DNA of 64,000 nt from Streptacidiphilus jeojiense (GCF_000719095.1 NZ_JOEH01000001.1:310001-374000); one strand, 5' to 3'. Counted from the stretch's first letter, positions 42,677-52,443 are shown. Numbers and translations: made by a program. Notes: generated from the sequence alone by a model not told the origin.

Positions 42677-44689
42677 TCAGCCCTCGACGGCGAACTCCCC
42701 GCCCGCCCTGGTCTCCGCTCCCCGGATTTCCAGCTGGGCGCCGATGTGGTGCAGGAACTCCTCCCAGCGGGCCACGAACTCCGGGTCGTGCGGGCTCAGT
42801 CCGGTGGCCATCCGGGTGATCTGCGGGAGCAGCGACGGATAGCTGCCCATCGCGAAGGTCAGCAGCTGGAACAGCACCGGATCGGTCCCGGGATTGATCA
42901 TCCCGGCTGCCTGGCGCCGTCTGATCTCCTCGATCTGGGCCTGGATCACCGGCTGCCGCTCCTCCTCGCGCGGGACCGTCCGGTCGCCGTAGGCGAGTGC
43001 CTCCCGCTGCAGGTAGCCCATCCAGGAGCTGTCCCCCGCCTCGTGCTCGTGGTAGTGGAAGGCGAGGAAGTCACCGATCGTGTCCGGGGCCTCGGCGGCC
43101 CGTTCCAGCCGGGAGGCCCTGAAACGGCCCAGCAGGTCGGTGAACAGGGTGTCGCCGACCCGGCCGCCGGTGGACAGGAACATCGACCAGGCGAAGCCGC
43201 TGGCCCAGCCGGGCAGCCGCTCGATCAGCGCGTTGGACGGCTGCCCCGGGGCGTGCGGCAGCCGGAACACCAGCAGTGCGGCGACCAGCAGCAGCCCGGC
43301 GGAGATCGGCAGCACCTCGGAGAAGGCGGTGGAGTAGGCCGCTCCCGGCGCGGACTGCCCGACCAGGTCGAAGAAGACCAGCCCGAACAGGGCCACTCCC
43401 AGCACGTTCGCGGTCTGCATGATCGTGGTGACGATGCCCGATCCCGAGCCGGCGTCCTTCGGCGGTACCCCGGAGATGATGGTGCCGACCAGCGGGCTCA
43501 TCCCCAGGCCCTGGCCCAGTCCCGTGATCAGCAGCGTCGGCGCCAGCGTCCACACGGTCAGCGAGGTGCCCGCCGTGTACGCCGTGGCCGCGGTGGCCAG
43601 CAGCCCGAGCCCGGCCACCAGGTAGCCGAGCGTCAGCACATGGCGGCCGAGTACCGGCACCAGCCTGGGGGCCCGCAGCGAGGTGACGAAGAAGCCGAGG
43701 GCCGAGGGTGTGTAGACCATCGCCGAGTCGATCGGCGAGAAGCCGAGACCGGTCTGCAGGTAGACCGCGAGCGTGAACAGGAAGCCGGCGTAGGAGGCCA
43801 TGAACAGCAGGGCGATCGGCACCCCGCCGGCGAAGCTGCGGTTGCGGAACAGGTCCAGCCGCACCAGCGGCTGGCCGCCCTCCCGCCGGCCGACCCGGTG
43901 CTCGTAGCGGACGAAGGCGTATCCGGCCGGGACCGCGGCGACCAGGCAGACCAGCAGCCAGGCGGGCCAGCCCTGGTCACGGCCGATCAGCAGCGGCACC
44001 GACAGCAGCAGCAGGAACAGCGTGACCAGGCCGACCCCGCCCAGGTCCAGCCGGGTGCCCGGGACCGGCTCGTCCCTGGGCAGCCAGACCAGCGCCGCCG
44101 CCACGGCCAGCAGCCCGATCGGGACGTTCACCAGGAAGACCGGACGCCAGGTCCAGCCGAACAGGTTCGCGGCCAGCAGTCCGCCGCCGATCAGCTGCCC
44201 GGCGATGGAGGCGATGCCGATGACCGCGCCGAAGGTGCCCAGCGCCTTGATCCTGGACTGGCCCTGGTAGGTGGTCTGGATGATCGCCAGGACCTGCGGG
44301 TAGAGCATCGCTCCGCCGATGCCCTGCAGCACCCGGGCCACGATCAGCACGTCGATGCTGGGCGCCGCCCCGCACAGCGCCGAGGCCGCCGAGAAGACCA
44401 GCAGTCCGGCCACGAACATGTGCTTGCGGCCGATGATGTCCCCCAGCCGCCCACCGGTGACCAGCAGGGCGGCATAGGCGATGGTGTAACCGGAGACCAC
44501 CAGCTCGACCGCGCCGAAGCCGGCGTGCAGCCCGCTGCGGATCGAGGGGATGGCGACGTTCACGATGGCGACGTCGAGGATCGCCATGAAGGTACCGACC
44601 AGGACGACGGGCAGGACGAATCTCGACTGCCCCGGCGTCGTCCCGGTTACGGGTTCGGACATGCGGACCGCGGTGGCGCTCTCGGACAA
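42677..44689 (-). CDS. MFS drug exporter (DHA2 type) fused to a TetR-like ligand-binding domain
   Basis: 670 residues. About 1-480 is a 14-helix DHA2/QacA-type exporter (FMAILDVAIVNVAIPSI, GRLGDIIGRKHMF, RVLQGIGGAMLYPQ). About 500-670 is soluble and reads like the C-terminal half of a TetR repressor from helix 4 on: TLFTDLLGRFRASRLER, WMGYLQREALAYGD, QAQIEEIRRRQAAGMINPGTD, RMATGLSPHDPEF. The TetR helix-turn-helix is absent. The domain might sense the exported drug (inference). TTG start reading LSESATAVRM, with AGGAGGGG six bases upstream. It sits between qcrB and the cta operon, an uncommon insertion in this cluster. Confidence 0.85.
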   Translation of the reverse strand: MSESATAVRMSEPVTGTTPGQSRFVLPVVLVGTFMAILDVAIVNVAIPSIRSGLHAGFGAVELVVSGYTIAYAALLVTGGRLGDIIGRKHMFVAGLLVFSAASALCGAAPSIDVLIVARVLQGIGGAMLYPQVLAIIQTTYQGQSRIKALGTFGAVIGIASIAGQLIGGGLLAANLFGWTWRPVFLVNVPIGLLAVAAALVWLPRDEPVPGTRLDLGGVGLVTLFLLLLSVPLLIGRDQGWPAWLLVCLVAAVPAGYAFVRYEHRVGRREGGQPLVRLDLFRNRSFAGGVPIALLFMASYAGFLFTLAVYLQTGLGFSPIDSAMVYTPSALGFFVTSLRAPRLVPVLGRHVLTLGYLVAGLGLLATAATAYTAGTSLTVWTLAPTLLITGLGQGLGMSPLVGTIISGVPPKDAGSGSGIVTTIMQTANVLGVALFGLVFFDLVGQSAPGAAYSTAFSEVLPISAGLLLVAALLVFRLPHAPGQPSNALIERLPGWASGFAWSMFLSTGGRVGDTLFTDLLGRFRASRLERAAEAPDTIGDFLAFHYHEHEAGDSSWMGYLQREALAYGDRTVPREEERQPVIQAQIEEIRRRQAAGMINPGTDPVLFQLLTFAMGSYPSLLPQITRMATGLSPHDPEFVARWEEFLHHIGAQLEIRGAETRAGGEFAVEG

Positions 44690-44793
44690 CGGGATTCCCC
44701 TCCTGGAATGGCCAAGTGCCGTACCGCCGCCCATTGTTCAGGCGAACGTGCGTGCGCGCAGGGTCATTTCCAGGAATGCTGCCGGAGGGCTGC

Positions 44794-46029
44794 TCAGGCC
44801 TCCGGACGCAGGTGTCCCACCTCGGCCGCGGTCCGGCCGTCCACCGCGCCGGTGTCGACCGGCCGGCCCAGGGCGCTGCCCTTGAGCCAGTCGTCCCAGG
44901 ACAGGTTCCAGTCGCCGAAGCCGTTGCTGAAGGTCTCCATCTGGTGGCCCCGGCTGTTGACCACGTCCACCACGTCGCCGCGCCGGACGGTGTCGTAGAA
45001 CCAGTGCGCGTTCTCGGTGCTCATCCCGGTGCAGCCGTGGCTGACGTTGGCGACCCCCTGCTGGTCCACCGACCAGGGCGCGGCGTGGACGTACTCGCCG
45101 CTCCAGGTGACCCTGGTGTCCCAGTGCACGTCCAGGTGGTAGGACTCGGAGCTGCCGGCCGGGATGCCGATGGTGGTGGAGTTCATGTAGACCACCGGCG
45201 ACTGCTCCAGGATCACCTTGAACCCGCTGCGGGTGGAGAAGCCCGGCTTCCCGGTGGTGATCGGCAGCGTCCTGATCACCTTGTCGTTGCGGTAGACCGT
45301 CATCTCGTCGCTGCCGGCGTCGGTGAGCGCGAGGACCTTGTCCCCGGTGCTGAAGGAGATCCTGCTGGGGGCGCCGGCGTAGAGCCCCGCGCCGACCGGC
45401 AGGCCCTGCATGGAGAAGGCCGCGCTGACGGCGGCGTGCGCGGGCCAGTAGGTCCTGGGGCGGAAGTGCAGGGTGCTGTCGTCCACCCAGTACCAGCCGC
45501 CCTGCACCGAGGGGGTGGAGTCGACGGTCAGACCGCGCTCCACGGCCTTCCTGGCGGCCGGGTCGTGCACGGGGGTGCTCAGGGTCGCCGTGATCGGCTC
45601 GCCGACCCCGTAGACGGCCTTGTCGCCGGGCGTGAGCTTCACCGTCAGGGTCTTCGGGGCGGGCTTGGTGGCGAACTGCTGGACCGTGGTCCCACGGCCG
45701 CCGTCGCCGTTGTCGGCGCTGATCCGCACGGTGTACTGCTGCCCCGCGCTCAGCGGCGCGCTGGAGCGCCAGCTGCGGTCGTCGGCGGCGATCGCCCCGG
45801 CCACCCGGCGGCCGCCGGCGTCGGTCACCACCACGTCGGTGAGCTGCCCGTGCGCGGCGGTGACCACCACCGGCAGGTCGGGGTCGACGGTCCGTCCGGA
45901 CGGGCTGAGGCTGACCAGACCGGCCGCGTCCACCGAGCTCTCATGGCCCAGGCTGCTGCCACCACTGCACCCGCACAGCAGCAGCGGCCCGGCCGTCAAC
46001 GCCGCTGCTGCCAGAAACCGAGCCCTCAT
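44794..46029 (-). CDS. L,D-transpeptidase lipoprotein (YkuD, Ig-like domain)
   Basis: Envelope enzyme that makes 3-3 peptidoglycan cross-links or attaches proteins to the wall. 411 residues: lipoprotein signal with lipobox LLLCGC (Cys about 20), two Ig-like domains (about 50-240) and the YkuD catalytic domain (about 245-375) with the His and Cys of VSHGCTGMSTENA. C-terminal Trp-rich segment (DWNLSWDDWLKGS) is usual in LdtMt2-like enzymes. The ATG at MRARFLAA is chosen for its GGAAGGACAAGGG site; an upstream GTG in frame would break the signal peptide. Confidence 0.93.
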   Translation of the reverse strand: MRARFLAAAALTAGPLLLCGCSGGSSLGHESSVDAAGLVSLSPSGRTVDPDLPVVVTAAHGQLTDVVVTDAGGRRVAGAIAADDRSWRSSAPLSAGQQYTVRISADNGDGGRGTTVQQFATKPAPKTLTVKLTPGDKAVYGVGEPITATLSTPVHDPAARKAVERGLTVDSTPSVQGGWYWVDDSTLHFRPRTYWPAHAAVSAAFSMQGLPVGAGLYAGAPSRISFSTGDKVLALTDAGSDEMTVYRNDKVIRTLPITTGKPGFSTRSGFKVILEQSPVVYMNSTTIGIPAGSSESYHLDVHWDTRVTWSGEYVHAAPWSVDQQGVANVSHGCTGMSTENAHWFYDTVRRGDVVDVVNSRGHQMETFSNGFGDWNLSWDDWLKGSALGRPVDTGAVDGRTAAEVGHLRPEA

Positions 46030-46150
46030 GCCCTTGTCCTTCCCAAGCGCCGATAGTCGACGTACCGTCACATCCTAGGAAGAATCACAGCATTACACCC
46101 ACTGACCGCGCCCCAACGAGTGATGCCGAATACGCGCGACCGGAAATGCA

Positions 46151-46190
46151 GAAGGGGCGGCGGACCGTCGAAACGGTCCGCCGCCCCTTC
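46151..46190 (-). terminator. Terminator of the ctaCDF operon
   Basis: 18-bp perfect stem GAAGGGGCGGCGGACCGT and complement with a CGAA loop, 14 bp after the ctaF stop codon on the minus strand, upstream of the L,D-transpeptidase gene. Confidence 0.93.
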
Positions 46191-46203
46191 AGGGGGATGG
46201 AAC

Positions 46204-46602
46204 TCACTGCGTCTGGTTCTCGCCCCGGTAGTACTCGAAGACCCAGCCGAAGATGCCGATCAGCAGGATGGGGGCGGAGAAGTACATCAGCCACCAGCCG
46301 AAGATGACGCCGCTGAACATCAGCGCCCCGCCGATGCCCAGGGACAGCGGCATCCAGCTGTGCGGGCTGAAGAAGCCCTGCACGCCGGCGTCGTCGGACA
46401 CCTCGGCCTTGGGGTTGTCACCGGCCCCGGTGTCCACCCGCTTGGCGGTGAACAGCAGGTAGAAGGCGATGAAGGCGCCCAGCCCGAAGGCCATGAACAG
46501 TGCCGTGGTGCCGGTCGGGTCCTTGGACCAGATGCCGTACCAGATCGCGATGCCGAGGACGAAGACGGCGAAGCCAGCGAAGATCTTGCCCTGTTCCCTC
46601 AT
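46204..46602 (-). CDS. ctaF: Cytochrome c oxidase subunit IV (actinobacterial type)
   Basis: 132-residue membrane protein with four hydrophobic segments, the small fourth subunit of the actinobacterial aa3 oxidase. N-terminal [21 protein letters not shown] and the HSWMPL segment before helix 3 are typical. The ATG overlaps the ctaD stop by 4 bp (ATGA), so it is coupled to subunit I. Last gene of ctaC-ctaD-ctaF. Confidence 0.94.
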   Translation of the reverse strand: MREQGKIFAGFAVFVLGIAIWYGIWSKDPTGTTALFMAFGLGAFIAFYLLFTAKRVDTGAGDNPKAEVSDDAGVQGFFSPHSWMPLSLGIGGALMFSGVIFGWWLMYFSAPILLIGIFGWVFEYYRGENQTQ

Positions 46603-48362
46603 CGGTCACCCGCCTCCTTCTCGGTGTCGGCAGCGGCTGCCTCCAGTGCGGCGACCAGGTGCGGCGGCACCTCGCCGTGGTTCTCCAGGTAGTCCTGGGC
46701 CGCGATCTCCGGGTGGTGCAGGTCGAACGCCGGGGACTCGGAGCGGATCCGCGGCAGGGTGAGGAAGTTGTGCCGCGGCGGCGGGCAGGAGGTCGCCCAC
46801 TCCAGCGAACGGCCGTAGCCCCACGGGTCGTCGACGTCGACCTTCTCGCCGTACTTCGCGGTCTTCCACACGTTGTAGAAGAACGGCAGCATCGAGGCGC
46901 CGAGGATGAACGACCCGATGGTGGAGATCAGGTTCAGCGTGGTGAAGCCGTCGGTGGGCAGGTAGGTCGCGTAGCGACGCGGCATGCCCTCGGCGCCCAG
47001 CCAGTGCTGCACCAGGAAGGTGGTGTGGAAGCCGACGAACAGCATCCAGAAGGTGATCTTGCCCAGCCGCTCGTCCAGCATCTTGCCGGTCATCTTGGGC
47101 CACCAGAAGTGGAAGCCCGCGAACATCGCGAAGACGACCGTGCCGAACACCACGTAGTGGAAGTGCGCCACCACGAAGTAGGAGTCCGAGACGTGGAAGT
47201 CGATCGGCGGGGAGGCCAGCAGAACACCCGTCAGACCGCCGAAGAGGAAGGTCACCAGGAAGCCGACGGTCCACAGCATCGGGGTCTCGAAGCTCAGCGA
47301 GCCCCGCCACATGGTGCCGATCCAGTTGAAGAACTTCACCCCGGTGGGCACCGCGATGAGGAACGTCATGAAGGAGAAGAACGGCAGCAGCACCGCGCCG
47401 GTCACGTACATGTGGTGGGCCCACACGGTGACCGAGAGGCCGGCGATGGCGATGGTCGCCGCGATCAGGCTCTGGTAGCCGAACATCGGCTTGCGCGAGA
47501 ACACCGGGACGATCTCGGAGATGATCCCGAAGAACGGCAGCGCGATGATGTACACCTCTGGATGGCCGAAGAACCAGAAGAGGTGTTGCCAGAGGATCGG
47601 CCCGCCGTTGGCGGGGTCGAAGACGTGCGCACCGAACTTGCGGTCCGCCTCCAGCGCCAGCAGCGCGGCGGCCAGGACCGGGAAGGCCAGCAGCACCAGC
47701 ACCGCGGTGAGCAGCACGTTCCACACGAAGATCGGCATCCGGAACATGGTCATGCCGGGGGCACGCATGCAGAGGATGGTCGTGATGAAGTTGACCGAGC
47801 CGAGGATGGTACCGAAGCCGGACAGCGCCAGACCCATGATCCACATGTCGGCGCCGACACTCGGCGAGTGGATCGCGTCGGACAGCGGCGAGTAGGCGAA
47901 CCAGCCGAAGTCGGCCGCACCCTGCGGGGTGAGGAAGCCGCCCACCGCGATCAGCGAGCCGAACAGGTACAGCCAGTACGCGAACATGTTCAGCCGCGGG
48001 AACGCCACGTCGGGCGCGCCGATCTGCAGCGGCATGATCCAGTTGGTGAAGCCGGCGAACAGCGGGGTGGCGAACATCAGCAGCATGATCGTGCCGTGCA
48101 TGGTGAACGCCTGGTTGAACTGCTCGTTCGTCAGGACCGAGCCGTTCGGCTGTGCCAGCTGCGCACGCATCGTCAGCGCCAGGATGCCGCCGATGATGAA
48201 GAACGCGAACGAGGTGACCAGGTACAGCGTGCCGATGGTCTTGTGGTCGGTGGTGGTCATCCACTTGATGACCTGGGTCCCGGACTTGCGCTCAAGCGCG
48301 CTCTTCCGGCCCACGGTGGCGGTACCACCGCTGAGACCCTGGGGTTCGTTGAGGATCGTCAT
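46599..48362 (-). CDS. ctaD: Cytochrome c oxidase subunit I
   Basis: Catalytic subunit of the aa3 oxidase, 587 residues, 12 membrane segments plus a C-terminal extension. Heme a and CuB ligands: [23 protein letters not shown] (CuB His and cross-linked Tyr), VWAHHMY, and [11 protein letters not shown]-channel and D-channel residues are present ([35 protein letters not shown]). ATG overlaps the ctaC stop by 4 bp. Confidence 0.98.
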   Translation of the reverse strand: MTILNEPQGLSGGTATVGRKSALERKSGTQVIKWMTTTDHKTIGTLYLVTSFAFFIIGGILALTMRAQLAQPNGSVLTNEQFNQAFTMHGTIMLLMFATPLFAGFTNWIMPLQIGAPDVAFPRLNMFAYWLYLFGSLIAVGGFLTPQGAADFGWFAYSPLSDAIHSPSVGADMWIMGLALSGFGTILGSVNFITTILCMRAPGMTMFRMPIFVWNVLLTAVLVLLAFPVLAAALLALEADRKFGAHVFDPANGGPILWQHLFWFFGHPEVYIIALPFFGIISEIVPVFSRKPMFGYQSLIAATIAIAGLSVTVWAHHMYVTGAVLLPFFSFMTFLIAVPTGVKFFNWIGTMWRGSLSFETPMLWTVGFLVTFLFGGLTGVLLASPPIDFHVSDSYFVVAHFHYVVFGTVVFAMFAGFHFWWPKMTGKMLDERLGKITFWMLFVGFHTTFLVQHWLGAEGMPRRYATYLPTDGFTTLNLISTIGSFILGASMLPFFYNVWKTAKYGEKVDVDDPWGYGRSLEWATSCPPPRHNFLTLPRIRSESPAFDLHHPEIAAQDYLENHGEVPPHLVAALEAAAADTEKEAGDR

Positions 48363-49228
48363 TTGGCGTTGTCCGCTCCGGTGGTCGTGATGCCCGCGGG
48401 CACGAAGCCCTTCTGGCCCTTGGCGCGAAGCTCGGCGATGTGCGCGTCGTACTCGGCCGGGGTGACCACCTTGACGTTGAACAGCATCTGCGAGTGGTCG
48501 ACACCGCAGAGCTCGGTGCACTTCCCGCGGAAGGTGCCGAGCGCGGTGGGCGTCACCTCGAACTTGTTCACCACACCGGGGATGACGTCCATCTTCATCA
48601 GGAAGTCGACCGGCCAGAAGCCGTGGATCACGTCACGCGAGGTGAGGTCGAACTCGACCTTCTCCCCCAGCGGCAGCCACAGCGTGGGCGGGGTTCCCGG
48701 CGTGCCGACGTCGTAGGCGCCGCCGTCGTCACCGGCCACGTCGCCCTGGCTCTTGTTGGTGACGGTGTGGTTGTAGTTGAACGCCCAGCTCCACTGGAAA
48801 CCGACGACGTTGACCGTGGTGGCCGGCGTCGGGGTCTTGAGGAGGTAGTCCTCGTCACGCGCGGTGTAGGCGAAGAAGACCGACACCATGATCAGCGGCA
48901 CCACGGTGAACAGTGCCTCGACCGGCATGTTGTACCGGAACTGCTGCGGCACCTCGATCTTGGTGCGGCTGCGCCGGTGGAAGAACACGCTCCACAGGAT
49001 CAGTCCCCAGACGAGGACACCGACAGCCAGCGCCGCGATCCACGAGCTCTGCCAGATGAAGAGGACGGTCTTGCCCTGCTCGTCACGCGGAGTGGGCAGG
49101 CCGAGCCGGGGCAGTTGCGAGGACGAGCAGCCGGTGGCGGTGGCAAGGACGAGGCCCAGCGTGAGCGCTGAGAGCAGCTTCCGCCGCATCGAGCGCCGCG
49201 GCGAGCGGTCGGAGCCGTTGGGACTCAC
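48359..49228 (-). CDS. ctaC: Cytochrome c oxidase subunit II
   Basis: 289 residues. Lipoprotein-type signal ([14 protein letters not shown]), two membrane helices (about 55-80 and 100-122) and a periplasmic-side cupredoxin domain. CuA ligands: His in DVIHGFWP and [12 protein letters not shown]. Trp-rich WSWAF patch is the electron-entry site for the QcrC cytochrome. GTG start with GGAAGG upstream. First gene of the ctaCDF operon; its promoter must lie in the 331-bp divergent gap 49229-49559, where I see no clear operator. Confidence 0.97.
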   Translation of the reverse strand: MSPNGSDRSPRRSMRRKLLSALTLGLVLATATGCSSSQLPRLGLPTPRDEQGKTVLFIWQSSWIAALAVGVLVWGLILWSVFFHRRSRTKIEVPQQFRYNMPVEALFTVVPLIMVSVFFAYTARDEDYLLKTPTPATTVNVVGFQWSWAFNYNHTVTNKSQGDVAGDDGGAYDVGTPGTPPTLWLPLGEKVEFDLTSRDVIHGFWPVDFLMKMDVIPGVVNKFEVTPTALGTFRGKCTELCGVDHSQMLFNVKVVTPAEYDAHIAELRAKGQKGFVPAGITTTGADNAK

Positions 49229-49559
49229 GTAGCGCCTTCCCGAAGTCTCGCCCGCTCACGCGCCACCCGGGTAACTGTGGTCCCGGCGGCCCGGTCAGCG
49301 GGCAGGGTATGGATGTTTATGCGGGCCAAACCCTACTCCAGGCGTATCGGAGCTTCGCGGGCAGGTCCGGCTAACGCGCCGAGGCGGCCCCCGGATGGCC
49401 CCCGAACGGATGGATTCCCAGGTCAGATGGGCACTTCGCACACCCGGGGAGCATTCCGGCGACACGCCGGTGGCACCCGGCTGACACACCATAAGGCACC
49501 CAAACGATCACACTGTGGACGGCCCCCTGACGTCCCGCCAAGGACCTGCTCGCTAACGT

Positions 49560-50942
49560 GTGAAGGTGCCGTACTTCGACGCAGCCTCGACCGCCCCGCT
49601 GCACCCGCTCGCCCGGCAGGCGCTGCTGTCCGCGCTCGACGAGGGCTGGGCCGACCCGGCCCGGCTCTACCGGGACGGACGCCGGGCCAGGATGCTGCTG
49701 GACGCCGCCCGCGAGACCGTCGCCGCGGAACTCGGCGCCCGTACCGACGAAGTGGTGTTCACCACGTCGGGGACGCAGGCCAACCAGCTCGCGGTGCTGG
49801 GCGCGCTCGCCGGGAATCACCGGAACGGGCGACACCTGGTCCACTCCGCGGTCGAACACTCCTCCGTGCTCCACGCGGCCGAGCGACACCAGGCCGACGG
49901 GGGCACCGCCGCCGCCGTCCCGGTGGACCGTCAGGGACGGGTCCGCACCGGGGCGTTCGCCGAGGAGCTGCGCCCCGGCACCGCGCTGGCCGCCCTGCAG
50001 TCGGCCAACCACGAGGTGGGGACGGTGCAGCCGGTCGCCGAGGTGGCCGAGCTGTGCGCGGAGCGGGGGGTGCCGCTGCTGGTCGACGCGGCCCAGTCGC
50101 TCGGGCCGCTGGGGGCGCCCCGGGGCTGGTCGCTGCTGACCGCCTCGGCGCACAAGTGGGGCGGACCGGCGGGCGTCGGTGTGCTGGCGGTCCGCAAGGG
50201 CGTCCGCTACCGCTCGCCGCTGCCCGCGGACGACCGGGAGGCCGGGCGGGTGCCCGGCCACGTCAACGTCCCCGCGGTGATCGCGGCGGCGGTCGCGCTG
50301 CGCGCGGTCCGGCAGGAGGCGGCGGCGCTGAACCCGGTGCAGCACGCCAGGATCGCCCGGCTGCGGGAGGCCCTGCCGGGGCTGGTCCCCGACCTGGCCG
50401 TGCTCGGCCCCGCCGAGGACCGGCTGCCCCACCTGCTGACCTTCTCCTGCCTCTACGTCGACGGGGAGGCACTGCTGGGCGAGCTGGACCGGGCCGGCTT
50501 CGCCGTCACCTCCGGCTCCTCCTGCACCTCCAGCACGCTGATGCCCAGCCATGTGCTGGCCGCGATGGGGGTGCTCACCGAGGGCAACATCCGGGTGTCG
50601 CTGCCGGCGGACTGCGCCGACGCCGACCTCGACCGCTTCCTGGAGGTCCTCCCCCGGGCCGTCGCAGCGGTCCGCAGTACGCTCGACGCTCCGTCAGCAA
50701 CGCCGTCGACGGACGAACTGACCCTGGACACCCTGGGCCGCCGCTGTCCGATCCCGGTGATCGAGCTGGCCAGACACCTCGGCGACGTCCCGGTCGGCGG
50801 GCTCATCAGAGTCCTGTCCGACGACGAGGCCGCGGGGCTCGATATCCCGGCCTGGTGCGAGATGCGCGATCAGGAGTACGTGGGGAGCGAACCCGCGGAG
50901 GGCGTCGGCGCCGTTGCCTACCTGATCCGCCGTCTGAGCTGA
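49560..50942 (+). CDS. Cysteine desulfurase-TusA fusion protein
   Basis: 460 residues joining two sulfur-transfer modules. About 1-380: NifS/IscS-type class V aminotransferase with PLP Lys in ASAHKWGGP and catalytic Cys in GSSCTSSTLM (group I loop). About 388-460: TusA/SirA domain with the CPxP motif LGRRCPIPVIEL. The fusion would pass persulfide from the desulfurase Cys directly to the TusA Cys for tRNA thiolation, molybdopterin or other sulfur relay (inference from the parts). GTG start, no strong ribosome-binding site. Divergent from the ctaCDF operon and about 3 kb from erpA. Confidence 0.9.
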   Translation: MKVPYFDAASTAPLHPLARQALLSALDEGWADPARLYRDGRRARMLLDAARETVAAELGARTDEVVFTTSGTQANQLAVLGALAGNHRNGRHLVHSAVEHSSVLHAAERHQADGGTAAAVPVDRQGRVRTGAFAEELRPGTALAALQSANHEVGTVQPVAEVAELCAERGVPLLVDAAQSLGPLGAPRGWSLLTASAHKWGGPAGVGVLAVRKGVRYRSPLPADDREAGRVPGHVNVPAVIAAAVALRAVRQEAAALNPVQHARIARLREALPGLVPDLAVLGPAEDRLPHLLTFSCLYVDGEALLGELDRAGFAVTSGSSCTSSTLMPSHVLAAMGVLTEGNIRVSLPADCADADLDRFLEVLPRAVAAVRSTLDAPSATPSTDELTLDTLGRRCPIPVIELARHLGDVPVGGLIRVLSDDEAAGLDIPAWCEMRDQEYVGSEPAEGVGAVAYLIRRLS

Positions 50943-50946
50943 GGTT

Positions 50947-50991
50947 GCGCAGTTCCCCGCGCCCCTGTTTTAGGGGCGCGGGGAACTGCGC
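50947..50991. repeat. Dispersed palindrome, copy E
   Basis: Arms GCGCAGTTCCCCGCGCCCCT (50947-50966) and complement (50972-50991) around GTTTT, beginning 5 bp after the desulfurase-TusA stop codon, between convergent genes. Probable bidirectional terminator. Confidence 0.9.
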
Positions 50992-51026
50992 GAACGTCAG
51001 CCACCCACCGACGTGGAGCGGATCGC

Positions 51027-52001
51027 TCAGGCCAGGTGCGTCCGGACCTCGGCGGCCGCGTCCTCGCCGTAGGCCACGGCAAAGCGGTCCAGGAAGTGCC
51101 CGCGCCGCAGCTCGTACTCCTGCGTGCCGACCGTCTCGATGACCAGGGTCGCCAGCATCGAGCCGATCTGCGCGCACCGCTCCAGACCCAGGTCCCAGGT
51201 CAGCCCCGCGAGGAACCCGGCCCGGAACGCGTCGCCGACACCCGTCGGGTCCGCCTTGACGTTCTCCACCGGGCAGTGCACCAGCACCGGCGGCTCACCC
51301 TTGCGGTCGATCCGGGCGCCCTTCGCGCCCAGCGTGGTGACCCGCACGCCGACCCGGTCCAGGATCTCCTCCTCGGACCAGCCGGTCTTGGTCTCGATCA
51401 GGGCCTTCTCGTACTCGTTGGAGAAGAGGTAGGTCGCCCCGTCCACCAGGCTGCGGATGTCGTGGCCGTCCAGCCGGGCCAGCTGCTGCGACGGGTCGGC
51501 CGCGAAGGCGTACCCGCGGTCGCGGCACTCCTCGGTGTGGCGGACCATCGCCTCCGGGTCGTCCGCGCCGATCAGCACCAGGTCCAGGCTGCCCAGCCGC
51601 TCGGCGATCGGCCGCAGTTCGATGTTGCGGGCCTCGCTCATCGCACCGGTGTAGAAGGACGCGATCTGGTTGTGGTCGGTGTCGGTGGTGCAGACGAACC
51701 GCGCCGTGTGCCGGGTCTCGGAGATCCGCACCGCGCTGGTGTCCACGTGGTGCCGGTCCAGCCAGGACCGGTACTCGGCGAAGTCCGCCCCGGCCGCGCC
51801 GACCAGGATCGGGTGCAGCCCGAGCAGGCCCATCCCGAAGCAGATGTTGGGGGCGACCCCGCCGCGGCGCACGTCCAGGGTGTCGACCAGGAAGGAGAGC
51901 GACACGGTGTGCATCTGCTCCGCCATGAACTGCTCCGCGAAACGTCCGGGGAAGGTCATGAGGTGGTCGGTGGCGATCGATCCGGTAACAGCGATGCGCA
52001 C
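51027..52001 (-). CDS. PfkB-family carbohydrate/nucleoside kinase (adenosine kinase-like)
   Basis: 324-residue ribokinase-fold enzyme. N-terminal VTGSIATDHLMTFPGRF and the GG motif RRGGVAPNICFGMGLLG; C-terminal anion hole and catalytic Asp in DPTGVGDAFRAGFLAG; ATP region VRVTTLGAKGARI. The lid and substrate residues resemble actinobacterial adenosine kinases, but sugar substrates cannot be excluded. GTG start with AGGAG upstream. Convergent with the desulfurase-TusA gene. Confidence 0.87.
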   Translation of the reverse strand: MRIAVTGSIATDHLMTFPGRFAEQFMAEQMHTVSLSFLVDTLDVRRGGVAPNICFGMGLLGLHPILVGAAGADFAEYRSWLDRHHVDTSAVRISETRHTARFVCTTDTDHNQIASFYTGAMSEARNIELRPIAERLGSLDLVLIGADDPEAMVRHTEECRDRGYAFAADPSQQLARLDGHDIRSLVDGATYLFSNEYEKALIETKTGWSEEEILDRVGVRVTTLGAKGARIDRKGEPPVLVHCPVENVKADPTGVGDAFRAGFLAGLTWDLGLERCAQIGSMLATLVIETVGTQEYELRRGHFLDRFAVAYGEDAAAEVRTHLA

Positions 52002-52209
52002 GGAAGGGCTCCTCGAAGCGGTTCTCTACGGGACTGCACACAGGGTGCCGACAGATGTCGGCCCCGAACACGGTACCGGCCGCACGCCGTGTCACCTCAC
52101 CGGCACCTGCCGGTTACCCTGTGGTAGGCCTGGAATGCGCTCCGTTCCCGATCTAGGGTCGAAGGTGGACGGCGTCCACTCGCCGCCGGAACCGACCTCG
52201 GAGCACCGC

Positions 52210-52443
52210 ATGCTGCCCAGGAACAACCCGATCCACGTCCCCGCCCACCTCCGCGGCGACGCCGACGCCGACACCCTCGCCGGTCTGGTGCACACCTCCC
52301 GCCGGATGGGCCTGTTCTGGCCGCTGCTGGCCACCTCCAAGGCCACCGACAAGGCCACCGCCGACCGGCCCGTGCACCCGGGATTCGAGGTCAGCGCCCG
52401 TTCGGCCGCCCTGGTCCGGGACCTCTCCGACTTCGGCGACTGA
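52210..52443 (+). CDS. Small hypothetical protein
   Basis: 77-residue protein starting MLPRNNPIHVPAHLRG, with CGGAG seven bases before the ATG. A longer form from an ATG at 52135 would add 25 residues but has a poorer site. Central hydrophobic patch MGLFWPLLA is too short for a sure membrane helix. I recognise no domain. The frame has good codon bias and ends at TGA before a lipoprotein gene on the same strand. Confidence 0.6.
   Translation: MLPRNNPIHVPAHLRGDADADTLAGLVHTSRRMGLFWPLLATSKATDKATADRPVHPGFEVSARSAALVRDLSDFGD

Noticed and set aside
43100..43222. Possible TetR helix-turn-helix in the linker of the MFS fusion
   Set aside because: I looked for the usual TTxxIAxxAGVSxGTLYxHF pattern between the last membrane helix and the TetR-like domain and found none.
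42746..44998. 750-residue open frame antisense to the MFS gene
   Set aside because: Composition of Gln/Arg/Gly/Asp only, no motifs; it is the shadow of the exporter gene.
46500..48716. 738-residue open frame antisense to ctaD
   Set aside because: Repetitive charged composition without motifs; antisense to a well-conserved oxidase gene.
49229..49559. Possible Rex (NADH-sensing) operator upstream of the cta genes
   Set aside because: No TGTGAAC-N4-GTTCACA-like site is present in this gap or in 37990-38315.
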